From: Streptomyces sp. LaPpAH-108
Lineage (GTDB): Bacteria > Actinomycetota > Actinomycetes > Streptomycetales > Streptomycetaceae
Assembly: GCF_000373625.1 (NCBI RefSeq)
Contig: NZ_KB891996.1
Coordinates: forward strand, 248,001 to 312,000
DNA: 64,000 bases
Reading direction: 5' to 3'
The notes below the pieces were generated by a model, which saw nothing but the letters and a program-made list of their open reading frames with translations, made no database searches and had not been told where the DNA came from. Shown here piece after piece: positions 56,363-64,000 of the stretch. The translations under genes were made by a program, and so were the position numbers. Position 1 is the first letter of the stretch. The number at the start of each line of letters is the position of its first letter.

Positions 56363-59300
56363 TCACGGCACTCCTTCCGCCCGGTCCAGCGCGTCCGCGA
56401 GCACCTCCGCGAGATGGCGCCCGCGTATGCCGCCCAGTTGGGCCAGCTGGGTGCGGCAGGAGTAGCCGTCGGCGAGGATCACGGCGTCCGGGGGCGCCTG
56501 CCGGACCGAGGGCAGCAACTGGTCCTCGGCGCAGGCGTGGGAGACCTCGAAGTGTCCTTTCTCGAAGCCGAAGTTGCCCGCGAGCCCGCAGCAGCCGCCG
56601 CTGAGGTCGCCGCTCAGCCCCGCCGACGCCCGGAGTCTGCGGTCTGCGCCGTCCCCGAGCACCGCGTGCTGGTGGCAGTGGGTCTGGCCGGTCACCGGGC
56701 GGTCCACGGCGGGCGGTGTCCACAGGGGCGCGTGCCGCTCCAGCGCCTCCGCGAAGGTGAGGACGGAGGCGGCCAGCCGGGCCGCACGCGGGTCCTCGGG
56801 CAACAGCTCGGGCAGGTCGGAGCGGAGCGCCGCCGCGCAGCTCGGCTCCAGGACGACGACCGGCGCGCCCGCCTCCAGCACCGGTTCCATCAGGTCCAGG
56901 GTGCGGCGCAGCACCGCGCGGGCGGTGTCGAGTCGGCCGGTGGAGAGGTAGGTGAGGCCGCAGCAGACCCGGTCCCGCCGGGCCCGGAGCAGTGCGGTCG
57001 CCGCGCGGGAGCGGCCGTCCCCGACCGGGCGGCCCCGCAGCCGCAGCGTCGGCGGCAGGGCGACCCGCAGCCCGGCCGCCTCCAGCACCCGCACCGCCGC
57101 CCGCCCGACGGACGGGGACAGATGCTCGGTAAAGGTGTCCGGCCACAGAACCACCAGGTCCCCGGTGCCACCGGGCGCGGTACCACCAGGCGCGGTACGG
57201 CCCGTGCGCTCACCGCCACCCGAGCCGCCCGAGCCACCCGACCCGCCGAGACCGCCCCGCCTACCCAGCCCCCCGAGCCCGCCCAGCCCGCTCAGCCCAC
57301 CGTCCGGATCGCCCGGACTCCCCCTCCCCCGCCACCACTGCCCGAACGTCCGCTCCGCCACCCGGGGAATCTCCCGCTCGGCCGCGATCCCCGCCGCCCA
57401 GCGCGCCGCCCGGGCCAGTGGGCGCACCGAGGCGAGGGCGTTGAGCAGGGGCGCGGTGCGGGTGCGGGCGATCCAGCGCAGCCACACCGGGAGCGAGCCC
57501 ATGCTGTAGTGCGCGGCGGGGCGCAGGCGTCCGGCGTAGTGGTGGTGCAGGAACTCGGCCTTGTAGGTGGCCATGTCGACGCCGACCGGGCAGTCCGAGC
57601 GGCAGCCCTTGCAGGACAGGCACAGGTCGAGCGCGTCCCGGACCTCGGTGGAGCGCCAGCCGTCGGTGATCAGTTCGCCCGCGAGCATTTCGTGCAGCAG
57701 CCGGGCCCGGCCGCGTGTGGAGTGGGCCTCCTCGCCGGTGGCCCGGAAGGAGGGGCACATCACGGCGGCCCCGGACACGCTGGTCGTACGGCACTTGGCG
57801 ACGCCGACGCAGCGCCGGACGGCCGCGCGGAAGTCGCCCCCGTCGGCCGGGTAGCCGAAGGTCACGTCCACCGGGCGGTGGGGCAGCGCGGCGAAGCGCA
57901 GGTTGGCGTCCAGCGGGGCCGGGCGGACCAGGATCCCGGGGTTGAGCAGGTCGTCCCGGTCCCAGACGGCCTTGGCGCGCTCGAACAGCTCGACCGTCTC
58001 GGCGCCGTACATGCGCGGCAGCAGCTCCGCGCGGGCCTGCCCGTCGCCGTGCTCCCCGGACAGCGAGCCGCCGTGGGCGACGACCAGGTCGGCCAGTTCC
58101 TCGGAGAAGCGGCGGAAGCGGCCGACGCCCGCCTCGGTGAGCAGGTCGAAGTCGATGCGGACGTGGACACAGCCGTCCCCGAAGTGGCCGTACGGCGTGC
58201 CGCGCAGGTCGTGGGCGGTGAGCAGGGCGCGGAAGTCGCGCAGATAGGGGCCGAGCCGGGCGGGTGGCACCGCGCAGTCCTCCCAGCCGGGCCATGCCTC
58301 GGTGCCGTCGGGCATCCGGGTGGCGGTGCCGGCCGCGTCCTCGCGCAGCCGCCACAGGGTGCGCCGTTCGGCCGGGTCGGTGACCACGCGCGCGTCCACC
58401 GCGTCGGCCGCGCGGACCACCGTCTCGGCCCGCGCGCGTGCCTCGCCCGGTGAATCCGCGCCCGTCTCCACGAACAGCCAGGCGCCGCCCTTCGGCAGTC
58501 CGGCCGGGGCGCGGATCAGGTCGGCGGCCATGCCCTCCACGGTGAGCGGGGCGAGCGGCAGCAGTCCGGGGGCGGCCTCGGCGGCGGCGCTCTCGTCGGC
58601 GTAGCCCAGCACGGCCAGGGCACGGGCTCGGGGTTCCGGCACCAGGCTCACGACCGCCTCGGTGAGGAGACCGAGGGTGCCCTCGGAGCCGCAGAAGGAG
58701 CGGGCGACATCGGCGCCGTTCTCGGGCAGCAGGGCGTCCAGCGCGTACCCCGAGATGCGGCGGGGCAGGTCCGGGAAGCCGGTGCGCAGGCGGGCGAGTT
58801 CACCCTCGGCCAGTTCGCGCAGGCCGGGTGGGGCCCCGGCCCAGTCCCGCCCGAGGCGCAGCCGGTCGCCGCGCGCGGTGAGCACGGACAGCTCGCGCAC
58901 GCTGTCGGCCGTCGTGCCCCAGGCGACCGAGTGGGAGCCGCAGGAGTTGTTGCCGATCATCCCGCCGAGGGTGCAGCGGCCGTGGGTGGACGGGTCGGGT
59001 CCGAAGCGCAGCCCGTGCGGGGCGGCGGCCTCCTGGAGGCGGTCGAGCACCAGGCCGGGCTGGACCACGGCGGTCCGCGCCTCCGGGTCCAGTTCCAGCA
59101 GGGTGTTCATGTGCCGGGTGAAGTCCAGGACCACGCCCGTGCCCGTCGCCTGTCCGGCGATGGACGTGCCTCCGCCGCGCGCCACGACCGGCACCTCGTG
59201 CGCCCGGCACACCGCCACCGTCGCCGCCACGTCGTCCGCGTCCTTCGGCGCCACCACGCCCAGCGGGACGCGGCGGTAGTTGGACGCGTCCATCGTCACG

Positions 59301-59428
59301 AGCGCGCGGTCGGTGACGCCGAAGCCGACCTCGCCCCGCACGGCCCGCCGCAGCTCCGCCTCCAGCCCTTGCTCGAACCGCTCTTCCTCGAACTGCCCCT
59401 GCTCGAACTGCCCTTTCCCGAAGCTCAT
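56363..59428 (-). CDS. Large FAD-binding and Fe-S oxidoreductase (D-lactate/2-hydroxyacid dehydrogenase type)
   Basis: The 1021-residue protein fuses an FAD_binding_4 domain (about 55-225, VVARGGGTSIAGQATGTGVV), an FAD-oxidase C-terminal domain (to about 520, with YGHFGDGCVHVRIDFDLL and SGEHGDGQARAELL), a ferredoxin-type region (CVGVAKCR ... CLSCKGCRSDCPVG) and a C-terminal CCG/glycolate-oxidase-like Fe-S domain (VVLEPSCAAALRSD, GGCCGLAGNFGFEKG). It likely oxidises D-lactate or another 2-hydroxyacid. Two oddities: an N-terminal EQGQFEEERFEQG repeat, and a Gly-rich linker (about 735-785, many GGLGGS units) before the last domain. The ATG at 59426-59428 follows ACGGGGGACGGG. Confidence 0.92.
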   Translation of the reverse strand: MSFGKGQFEQGQFEEERFEQGLEAELRRAVRGEVGFGVTDRALVTMDASNYRRVPLGVVAPKDADDVAATVAVCRAHEVPVVARGGGTSIAGQATGTGVVLDFTRHMNTLLELDPEARTAVVQPGLVLDRLQEAAAPHGLRFGPDPSTHGRCTLGGMIGNNSCGSHSVAWGTTADSVRELSVLTARGDRLRLGRDWAGAPPGLRELAEGELARLRTGFPDLPRRISGYALDALLPENGADVARSFCGSEGTLGLLTEAVVSLVPEPRARALAVLGYADESAAAEAAPGLLPLAPLTVEGMAADLIRAPAGLPKGGAWLFVETGADSPGEARARAETVVRAADAVDARVVTDPAERRTLWRLREDAAGTATRMPDGTEAWPGWEDCAVPPARLGPYLRDFRALLTAHDLRGTPYGHFGDGCVHVRIDFDLLTEAGVGRFRRFSEELADLVVAHGGSLSGEHGDGQARAELLPRMYGAETVELFERAKAVWDRDDLLNPGILVRPAPLDANLRFAALPHRPVDVTFGYPADGGDFRAAVRRCVGVAKCRTTSVSGAAVMCPSFRATGEEAHSTRGRARLLHEMLAGELITDGWRSTEVRDALDLCLSCKGCRSDCPVGVDMATYKAEFLHHHYAGRLRPAAHYSMGSLPVWLRWIARTRTAPLLNALASVRPLARAARWAAGIAAEREIPRVAERTFGQWWRGRGSPGDPDGGLSGLGGLGGLGRRGGLGGSGGSGGSGGGERTGRTAPGGTAPGGTGDLVVLWPDTFTEHLSPSVGRAAVRVLEAAGLRVALPPTLRLRGRPVGDGRSRAATALLRARRDRVCCGLTYLSTGRLDTARAVLRRTLDLMEPVLEAGAPVVVLEPSCAAALRSDLPELLPEDPRAARLAASVLTFAEALERHAPLWTPPAVDRPVTGQTHCHQHAVLGDGADRRLRASAGLSGDLSGGCCGLAGNFGFEKGHFEVSHACAEDQLLPSVRQAPPDAVILADGYSCRTQLAQLGGIRGRHLAEVLADALDRAEGVP

Positions 59429-59640
59429 CCCGTCCCCCGTAGCTCGCTCGTGGTCCCGTGAGCCGGTCGTGGTCCCGCAGACCGGCCGTGGATCCAGCAT
59501 GCATCCGATCACCCACGGGCATCGGAAGTTGTCCACAGGCCCACCCCGGTCCTGCGATCGTCGTACGAGCACACAAGTCCACGACCTGGTGATCTCGTCT
59601 CATCCGACGGACAGGGCTTCGTACCGTTTCGCGCACCGGA

Positions 59641-59646
59641 TACGCT
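59641..59646 (+). promoter_or_regulatory. -10 box (TACGCT) of leaderless serC promoter
   Basis: TACGCT is followed by 7 nt and the GTG at 59654. No Shine-Dalgarno sequence is present. Confidence 0.6.
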
Positions 59647-59653
59647 CCGACTC

Positions 59654-60772
59654 GTGGCCGACATCGAGATCCCCGCTGACATCAAGCCCGCCGACGGACG
59701 CTTCGGCGCGGGCCCCTCCAAGGTGCGGACGGAGGCGCTGGCGGCGCTCGCCGCCACCGGCAGCTCCCTGCTGGGCACCTCCCACCGCCAGGCCCCGGTC
59801 AAGAACCTGGTGGGCCGGGTCCGCGAAGGCATCAGCTCCCTGTTCTCCCTCCCCGACGGCTACGAGGTCGTCCTCGGCAACGGCGGCTCCACCGCGTTCT
59901 GGGACATCGCCACGCACGGGCTGATCGAGAACAAGTCGCAGCACCTCACGTTCGGTGAGTTCTCCTCCAAGTTCGCCAAGGCGGCCAAGCTCGCGCCGTG
60001 GCTGGCCGAGCCGACCGTCATCGCTTCCGACCCCGGCACCCACCCCGAGGCCCGCGCCGAGGCGGGCGTGGACGTGTACGCGTTCACGCACAACGAGACC
60101 TCCACCGGTGTCGCCATGCCGATCGAGCGCGTGGCCGGTGCCGACGAGGGCGCGCTGGTCCTGGTGGACGCCACCTCCGGCGCGGGCGGCCTGCCGGTCG
60201 ACATCGCGCAGACGGACGTCTACTACTTCGCCCCGCAGAAGTCCTTCGCCTCCGACGGCGGCCTGTGGATCGGCGTGTTCTCCCCGGCCGCGATCGAGCG
60301 CGCCGAGCGGGTGCACGCCTCCGGCCGCCACATCCCGGAGTTCTTCTCGCTCCCCACGGCGATCGACAACTCCCGCAAGAACCAGACGTACAACACCCCG
60401 GCGCTCGCCACCCTCTTCCTGCTCGACGAGCAGCTGAAGTGGCTGAACGGCCAGGGCGGTCTGGACTTCGCCACCGGCCGCACCAAGGACTCCTCGACCC
60501 GGCTGTACACCTGGGCGGAGGAGTCCAAGTACGCCACGCCGTTCGTCACCGACCCGGCCAAGCGCTCGCAGGTCATCGGCACGATCGACTTCTCGGACGA
60601 GATCGACGCCGCCGTCGTCGCCAAGGCGCTGCGCGCCAACGGCATCGTGGACACCGAGCCGTACCGCAAGCTCGGCCGCAACCAGCTGCGCGTCGCGATG
60701 TTCCCGGCCATCGACCCGGCGGACGTCGAGGCGCTGACCAAGTGCGTGGACTACGTGATCGAGCGGCTCTGA
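59654..60772 (+). CDS. serC: Phosphoserine aminotransferase
   Basis: The 372-residue PLP enzyme converts 3-phosphohydroxypyruvate and glutamate to 3-phosphoserine in serine biosynthesis. It is the actinobacterial type: ADGRFGAGPSKVRTEALAAL, GTSHRQAPVKNLVGRVREG, LGNGGSTAFWDIA, VLVDATSGAGGLPVD and the PLP-lysine in VYYFAPQKSFASDGGLW. The GTG at 59654 is supported by the -10 box ending 7 nt before it, which implies leaderless translation. A strong terminator follows. Confidence 0.96.
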   Translation: MADIEIPADIKPADGRFGAGPSKVRTEALAALAATGSSLLGTSHRQAPVKNLVGRVREGISSLFSLPDGYEVVLGNGGSTAFWDIATHGLIENKSQHLTFGEFSSKFAKAAKLAPWLAEPTVIASDPGTHPEARAEAGVDVYAFTHNETSTGVAMPIERVAGADEGALVLVDATSGAGGLPVDIAQTDVYYFAPQKSFASDGGLWIGVFSPAAIERAERVHASGRHIPEFFSLPTAIDNSRKNQTYNTPALATLFLLDEQLKWLNGQGGLDFATGRTKDSSTRLYTWAEESKYATPFVTDPAKRSQVIGTIDFSDEIDAAVVAKALRANGIVDTEPYRKLGRNQLRVAMFPAIDPADVEALTKCVDYVIERL

Positions 60773-60788
60773 CCGCCGGTCGAACGAC

Positions 60789-60827
60789 GGCAGGGGGCGC
60801 CCGGTGTCACACCGGGCGCCCCCTGCC
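60789..60827. terminator. Strong bidirectional terminator after serC
   Basis: A perfect 17-bp stem, GGCAGGGGGCGCCCGGT (60789-60805) with its complement (60811-60827), has a 5-nt loop and lies between convergent genes. Confidence 0.85.
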
Positions 60828-60850
60828 GTACGCACGCCTGTCGTGCGCTG

Positions 60851-61837
60851 CTACGCGCCGTCGCCCTTGCGCCGCATCCGCCGCACCCCGAACAGCGCCG
60901 CCGCGCCGAGAGCCACGACGACGGCGCCCATCCCCACGTTCCCGCCGGAACCGGCCCCGTCACCGGAGTCCGAACCCCCGCCGCCGGACGGCGACTTGGC
61001 CGCGGAGGCGTCCGTCGATCCCTTCGGCGCGTCCAGGGCGCGCACCGAACTCTCCGCGCCCTCGCTGCCGTAGAGCAGCTTCGTGCCGTCGACCGAGTAG
61101 GTGACGGACTCCCCCTGGCCCTGGAGGGGCACGTCGAGCCGCCCCTTCCGTTCGATCTTGCCGCCGTTCCAGTCGTAGTAGATGCCGCCGAGGTAGCCGC
61201 GTACGGCGAGTTGTCTTCCGTTGGGCGAGATGGCGGCGTCCGTGGCCCACAGGTCGACCCCGGCGACCGGGCGGAAGATGTTCGTGCCCGAGGAGGACAG
61301 CTCGGCGGGGCCCTCGTAGAGGTGGCCGCCGTCCTCGTTCTTGTCGATGATGTACGCGCGCCCGGTCTTGGGGTCCACGACCAGCGACTCGGCGTCGCGC
61401 GGGCCGTCGGAGTACTTGACGACGTACTGCGTCGCCGTGATCGTCTGGTCCTTGAGCGTCTTGGGCTCGGGCAGACGGTAGATCCACACGTAGGGCCAGC
61501 GGCCGTGGAAGTTGTCGCCGATGTCGCCGACGTAGAGCTGGTTGCCGGGGCCCATGGAGATGGCCTCCACGTCGCGCGGGGAGCCGATGCCGCGCAGCGT
61601 CACCGTGGCGACGGTCTTGCCGGTCGCGCTGTCGACGGCGTACAGATACGGGCCGTCGTCGCTGTCGTTGTGGGTCCAGTAGATCCCGGGGTGCTGCCGG
61701 GAGGCGGCCAGGCCGCTGGACTCGGTGATCCTGGGGTCCTTGATGGTGAACCCCTGGTCCCCGTCGGCGGCGGACGCGGGCAGCGCACAGGCCCCCGCGA
61801 GCAGGGCCCCGGCGAGCAGGGCGAACGGTCGGCGCAT
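60851..61837 (-). CDS. Secreted beta-propeller-like protein with C-terminal membrane anchor
   Basis: The 328-residue protein has a signal peptide (RRPFALLAGALLAGACALPA, cleaved near ASAADG). A domain of repeated strand motifs follows (SGLAASRQHPGIYWTHNDSD, PRDVEAISMGPGNQLYVGDI, PRDAESLVVDPKTGRAYIID) resembling esterase-like/SdiA-type propellers. A Gly/Ser spacer, a transmembrane helix (VGMGAVVVALGAAALFGV) and a short basic tail (RRMRRKGDGA) close it. There is no LPXTG motif, so it is membrane-anchored. Function is unknown; WxxxDAE-type acidic motifs suggest ligand or Ca2+ binding. The ATG at 61837 is used; a GTG 11 codons upstream is possible. Confidence 0.82.
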   Translation of the reverse strand: MRRPFALLAGALLAGACALPASAADGDQGFTIKDPRITESSGLAASRQHPGIYWTHNDSDDGPYLYAVDSATGKTVATVTLRGIGSPRDVEAISMGPGNQLYVGDIGDNFHGRWPYVWIYRLPEPKTLKDQTITATQYVVKYSDGPRDAESLVVDPKTGRAYIIDKNEDGGHLYEGPAELSSSGTNIFRPVAGVDLWATDAAISPNGRQLAVRGYLGGIYYDWNGGKIERKGRLDVPLQGQGESVTYSVDGTKLLYGSEGAESSVRALDAPKGSTDASAAKSPSGGGGSDSGDGAGSGGNVGMGAVVVALGAAALFGVRRMRRKGDGA

Positions 61838-61955
61838 GAGCCAAGCGTGCCACCCCGCGCGGGTGTTCACCGGGCGAGTCGCCGGGCCTGCCCGTGGCGG
61901 GCCTCACACCCCGTCCGATTCCCCGCCCGGCCCTGTGATCGTCCATGATGAGCGA

Positions 61956-62630
61956 ATGCTCAGGTTCATGTCCGTAGGTGACTCCATGACGATCGGGAGC
62001 GCGGGCGAACACACGTGGCGTTACCGGATGTGGCAGCACCTGCGCACGACGTACGGCGGCCCGTTCCAGATCGTCGGCCCCCGCGAGGCGCTGTACGACC
62101 AGGCCACGCAGTCCGCCGACTCCTACGAGTACGCCGACCCCGACTTCCCCCGCGCGCACCTCGCCGGCTGGGGCGAGGGCTGGCTGCACATGGCCCCCCT
62201 CATCGGCGACGCGGTCCGCGCCCACCGCGCGGACGTCCTCCTCGTCTCCCTCGGCCTGATCGACCTCGGCTTCTACACCAACGCCGAGCAGACGGCGGAC
62301 AACGTACGCGCCTTCATCGCCGCGGCCCGCGAGGCCCGCCCCCGCGTCCGCATGGCCCTGCTCCCGGTCATCCCCAACGTCCGCGCCGCCGAGGACGCCC
62401 CCTTCGCCGACCAGGTCACCCTCTTCAACACTCTCCTCGCCAAAACGGTCGCCGATCTGGACGAACCCCGCTCACCCCTGCTCCTGGCCTCCACGCCGAG
62501 CGGCTGGGACATCCACACGGACACCTACGACGGCACCCATCCCAACGCGAGCGGGGAGCACCGCATCGCGGGGGCGTTCGCGGGGGCGATGTACGAGGCG
62601 TGGGGCGTGGGCGAGCCGTACGTGGCCTGA
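61956..62630 (+). CDS. SGNH/GDSL-type hydrolase
   Basis: The 224-residue protein has the SGNH blocks: MSVGDSMTIG with the nucleophile Ser in block I, VLLVSLGLIDLGF in place of the usual GxND (block III Asn is Asp-flanked and partly lost), and DGTHPNASGEHRIA with catalytic Asp and His in block V. It has no signal peptide, so it is cytosolic or non-classically exported. The substrate is unknown. The ATG at 61956 (MLRFMSVGDS) is used; the ATG four codons later is possible. It stands alone, divergent from the secreted protein gene. Confidence 0.82.
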   Translation: MLRFMSVGDSMTIGSAGEHTWRYRMWQHLRTTYGGPFQIVGPREALYDQATQSADSYEYADPDFPRAHLAGWGEGWLHMAPLIGDAVRAHRADVLLVSLGLIDLGFYTNAEQTADNVRAFIAAAREARPRVRMALLPVIPNVRAAEDAPFADQVTLFNTLLAKTVADLDEPRSPLLLASTPSGWDIHTDTYDGTHPNASGEHRIAGAFAGAMYEAWGVGEPYVA

Positions 62631-62698
62631 ACGGATCGACCCGGCCGGGCCGCGGACCACTTGCCTGGAGCGCACTTCAAGTCGTTGGCTAGGGAGGC

Positions 62699-63691
62699 AT
62701 GAGGTACACGCAGCTTGGACGTACGGGACTGAAGGTCAGCCGGCTGGTGCTGGGGACCATGAACTTCGGGCCGCAGACCGACGAGGCGGACAGTCACGCG
62801 ATCATGGACGCGGCGCTGGACGCGGGGATCAACTTCTTCGACACGGCGAACGTGTACGGCTGGGGTGAGAACAAGGGCCGTACCGAGGAGATCATCGGCA
62901 ATTGGTTCGCCAAGGGCGGCGAGCGGCGCGAGAAAGTCGTACTGGGCACCAAGGTTTACGCGAACATGGGCGCAGAAGGCGACGCGTGGCCCAACTACGA
63001 CAAGCTCTCCGCGCTGAACATCCGCCGCGCGGTGGACGCCAGCCTGAAGCGGCTGAAGACGGACTACATCGACCTCTACCAGTTCCACCACGTCGACCGG
63101 AACACCCCGTTCGAGGAGATCTGGCAGGCGGTCGACGTCCTAGTCACCCAGGGCAAGATCCTCTACGCGGGCTCCTCCAACTTCCCCGGCTACAAGATCG
63201 CCCAGGCGAACGAGACCGCGCTGCGGCGCGGCAACACCATCGGCCTGGTCAGCGAGCAGTGCCTGTACAACCTGGAGGAGCGACGCGCCGAGATGGAGGT
63301 CATCCCGGCCGCCCAGGAGTACGGGCTCGGTGTCATCCCCTGGTCGCCGCTGCACGGCGGGCTGCTCGGCGGGATCATCCGCAAGGAGGCCGAGGGCGGC
63401 CGTCGCACCTCGGGCCGCGCCGCCGACGCGCTCGCGAACGCGGCCGTGCGCACGCGCCTGGAGGCGTACGAGGAGCTGCTGGCCAAGCACGGCCTGGAGC
63501 CCGGCGAGGTCGCACTGGCCTGGCTGCTGACCCGCCCCGGCATCACCGGTCCGATCGTCGGACCGCGCACGGCGTCCCAGCTGGAGTCCGCGCTGCGCGC
63601 GGTCGAGCTGGAGCTGAGCGAGGAGCTTCTGACCGGCCTGGACGAGATCTTCCCGGGTCCGGGGCCGTCCCCGGAGGCCTTCGCCTGGTAG
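62699..63691 (+). CDS. Aldo/keto reductase
   Basis: The 330-residue TIM-barrel NADPH-dependent reductase is of the AKR11/YghZ-like kind. The full tetrad is present: Asp and Tyr in FFDTANVYGWGENKG, Lys in VVLGTKVYANMG and His in LYQFHHVDRN. The cofactor loop is GPIVGPRTASQLESALRA. In contrast to the reductase at 40.6 kb, the catalytic His is retained. The substrate is unknown. The ATG at 62699 has AGGGAGG directly upstream. A terminator hairpin follows. Confidence 0.93.
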   Translation: MRYTQLGRTGLKVSRLVLGTMNFGPQTDEADSHAIMDAALDAGINFFDTANVYGWGENKGRTEEIIGNWFAKGGERREKVVLGTKVYANMGAEGDAWPNYDKLSALNIRRAVDASLKRLKTDYIDLYQFHHVDRNTPFEEIWQAVDVLVTQGKILYAGSSNFPGYKIAQANETALRRGNTIGLVSEQCLYNLEERRAEMEVIPAAQEYGLGVIPWSPLHGGLLGGIIRKEAEGGRRTSGRAADALANAAVRTRLEAYEELLAKHGLEPGEVALAWLLTRPGITGPIVGPRTASQLESALRAVELELSEELLTGLDEIFPGPGPSPEAFAW

Positions 63692-63717
63692 CGGCACGGC
63701 AGTCCGTACGACGGTGA

Positions 63718-63747
63718 GGCCGCTCCGGGAGGCACCGCGGAGCGGCC
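63718..63747. terminator. Hairpin terminator between the aldo/keto reductase and small membrane-protein genes
   Basis: GGCCGCTCCG (63718-63727) pairs perfectly with CGGAGCGGCC (63738-63747) across a 10-nt loop, between convergent genes. Confidence 0.75.
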
Positions 63748-63750
63748 CCG

Positions 63751-63834
63751 CTAGCGGAGGGCCGCCACAGCGACGACCACCAGCAGGAGAACGAGCGCAC
63801 CGGCCATGATCCGGTTCCGGGTATTCGGGTCCAC
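63751..63834 (-). CDS. 27-residue single-pass membrane protein
   Basis: GTG at 63832-63834 to TAG at 63751-63753. The peptide is MDPNTRNRIMAG followed by a hydrophobic helix (ALVLLLVVVAVAALR). The basic N-terminus and one helix fit a small inner-membrane protein with its N-terminus inside. The nearby terminator and clean start/stop support a real gene. Function is unknown. It lies 11 bp upstream of the end of the 2'-5' RNA ligase gene's stop region, on the same strand. Confidence 0.55.
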   Translation of the reverse strand: MDPNTRNRIMAGALVLLLVVVAVAALR

Positions 63835-63844
63835 GGCAATGAGC

Positions 63845-64000
63845 CTAACCGGACGCGCCGAGTGCCCAGCGGGCGACCGCCTCGTACCGGGGCTGCTCGC
63901 CGGGTACGCCGGACCTCGGCAGGTCGCTGCGGACCAGGGTGAGCGCGTCCACGGTCCAGGTGCGGCCGGTGAAGTCCGCGAGGGCGTCGGCGTACGGGCC
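63845..64000 (-). CDS. thpR: RNA 2',3'-cyclic phosphodiesterase / 2'-5' RNA ligase, C-terminal part
   Basis: The last 51 residues of a protein cut by the window edge: DFTGRTWTVDALTLVRSDLP and ends YEAVARWALGASG. The pattern W...LTLVRS..P...G..PRYE.V..W.LG is the C-terminal strand set of LigT/ThpR 2H-phosphoesterases, which hydrolyse or form 2'-5' RNA linkages in vitro. The catalytic HxT motifs lie outside the window, so the assignment rests on this tail only. Confidence 0.65.
   Translation of the reverse strand, partial: GPYADALADFTGRTWTVDALTLVRSDLPRSGVPGEQPRYEAVARWALGASG

Overview
This window is high-GC actinobacterial chromosome, almost certainly Streptomyces. The G/C-saturated third codon positions give long spurious antisense frames, GTG starts are common, and the left part carries the Streptomyces-specific AfsR/AfsS/AfsK regulatory genes. 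The order afsR, afsS, afsK, sigma/anti-sigma cluster, iron regulator dmdR1, citA-like gene, 4-coumarate-CoA-ligase-type gene, serC agrees with my memory of the S. coelicolor core chromosome (roughly SCO4426 down to SCO4366). That comparison is recall, not a search. I see no insertion sequence, prophage, tRNA/rRNA, CRISPR array or antibiotic biosynthetic cluster. This is core chromosome with small accessory pieces.

Left end (0-8 kb): a minus-strand operon of small unknown genes, one resembling WXG100/ESX proteins, where two of the three genes lack an ordinary start codon. Then the pleiotropic antibiotic regulator afsR, its target afsS behind a classical AfsR-box promoter, a membrane endonuclease/exonuclease/phosphatase-fold protein and a CutRS-like two-component pair. 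From 8 to 17 kb: an exported protein of unknown function, the kinase gene afsK, two VOC proteins, a TetR regulator, two flavin enzymes, an MFS transporter and a GlxA-type AraC regulator, many with leaderless promoters.

17-22 kb is rich in sigma-factor control: an RsbW-like kinase, an RsbV-like STAS protein, a small sigma factor and a translationally coupled zinc anti-sigma protein carrying a large internal repeat region. 22-36 kb holds purU, an SCO4402-family protein, an orphan solute-binding lipoprotein, a membrane protein with repeated ATQY motifs, an NsdA-like HTH/TPR regulator, a PrimPol-domain protein, an ABC exporter, a hydrolase lacking its nucleophile, dmdR1, a SIS-domain protein, a PAS sensor and a GNAT enzyme. 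36-42 kb holds a probable unannotated small-RNA/short-ORF unit, pdxH, a citrate-synthase homologue, a 2-oxoglutarate oxygenase preceded by an RRHVD-type leader peptide, and an aldo/keto reductase with a divergent HTH regulator.

42.6-52.9 kb is one minus-strand acyl-CoA catabolic operon: TIGR03084-family protein, AtuA-family protein, acyl-CoA carboxylase beta and alpha, acyl-CoA dehydrogenase, acyl-CoA ligase, enoyl-CoA hydratase and a TetR regulator last. A 12-bp palindrome precedes the first gene. It looks like a leucine/isovalerate- or terpenoid-type degradation pathway under its own repressor. 52.9-64 kb carries a phosphotransferase, a DMT exporter, a FemX-like peptidyltransferase, a large FAD/Fe-S oxidase, serC, a secreted protein, an SGNH hydrolase, an aldo/keto reductase, a 27-aa membrane protein and the end of a 2'-5' RNA ligase gene.
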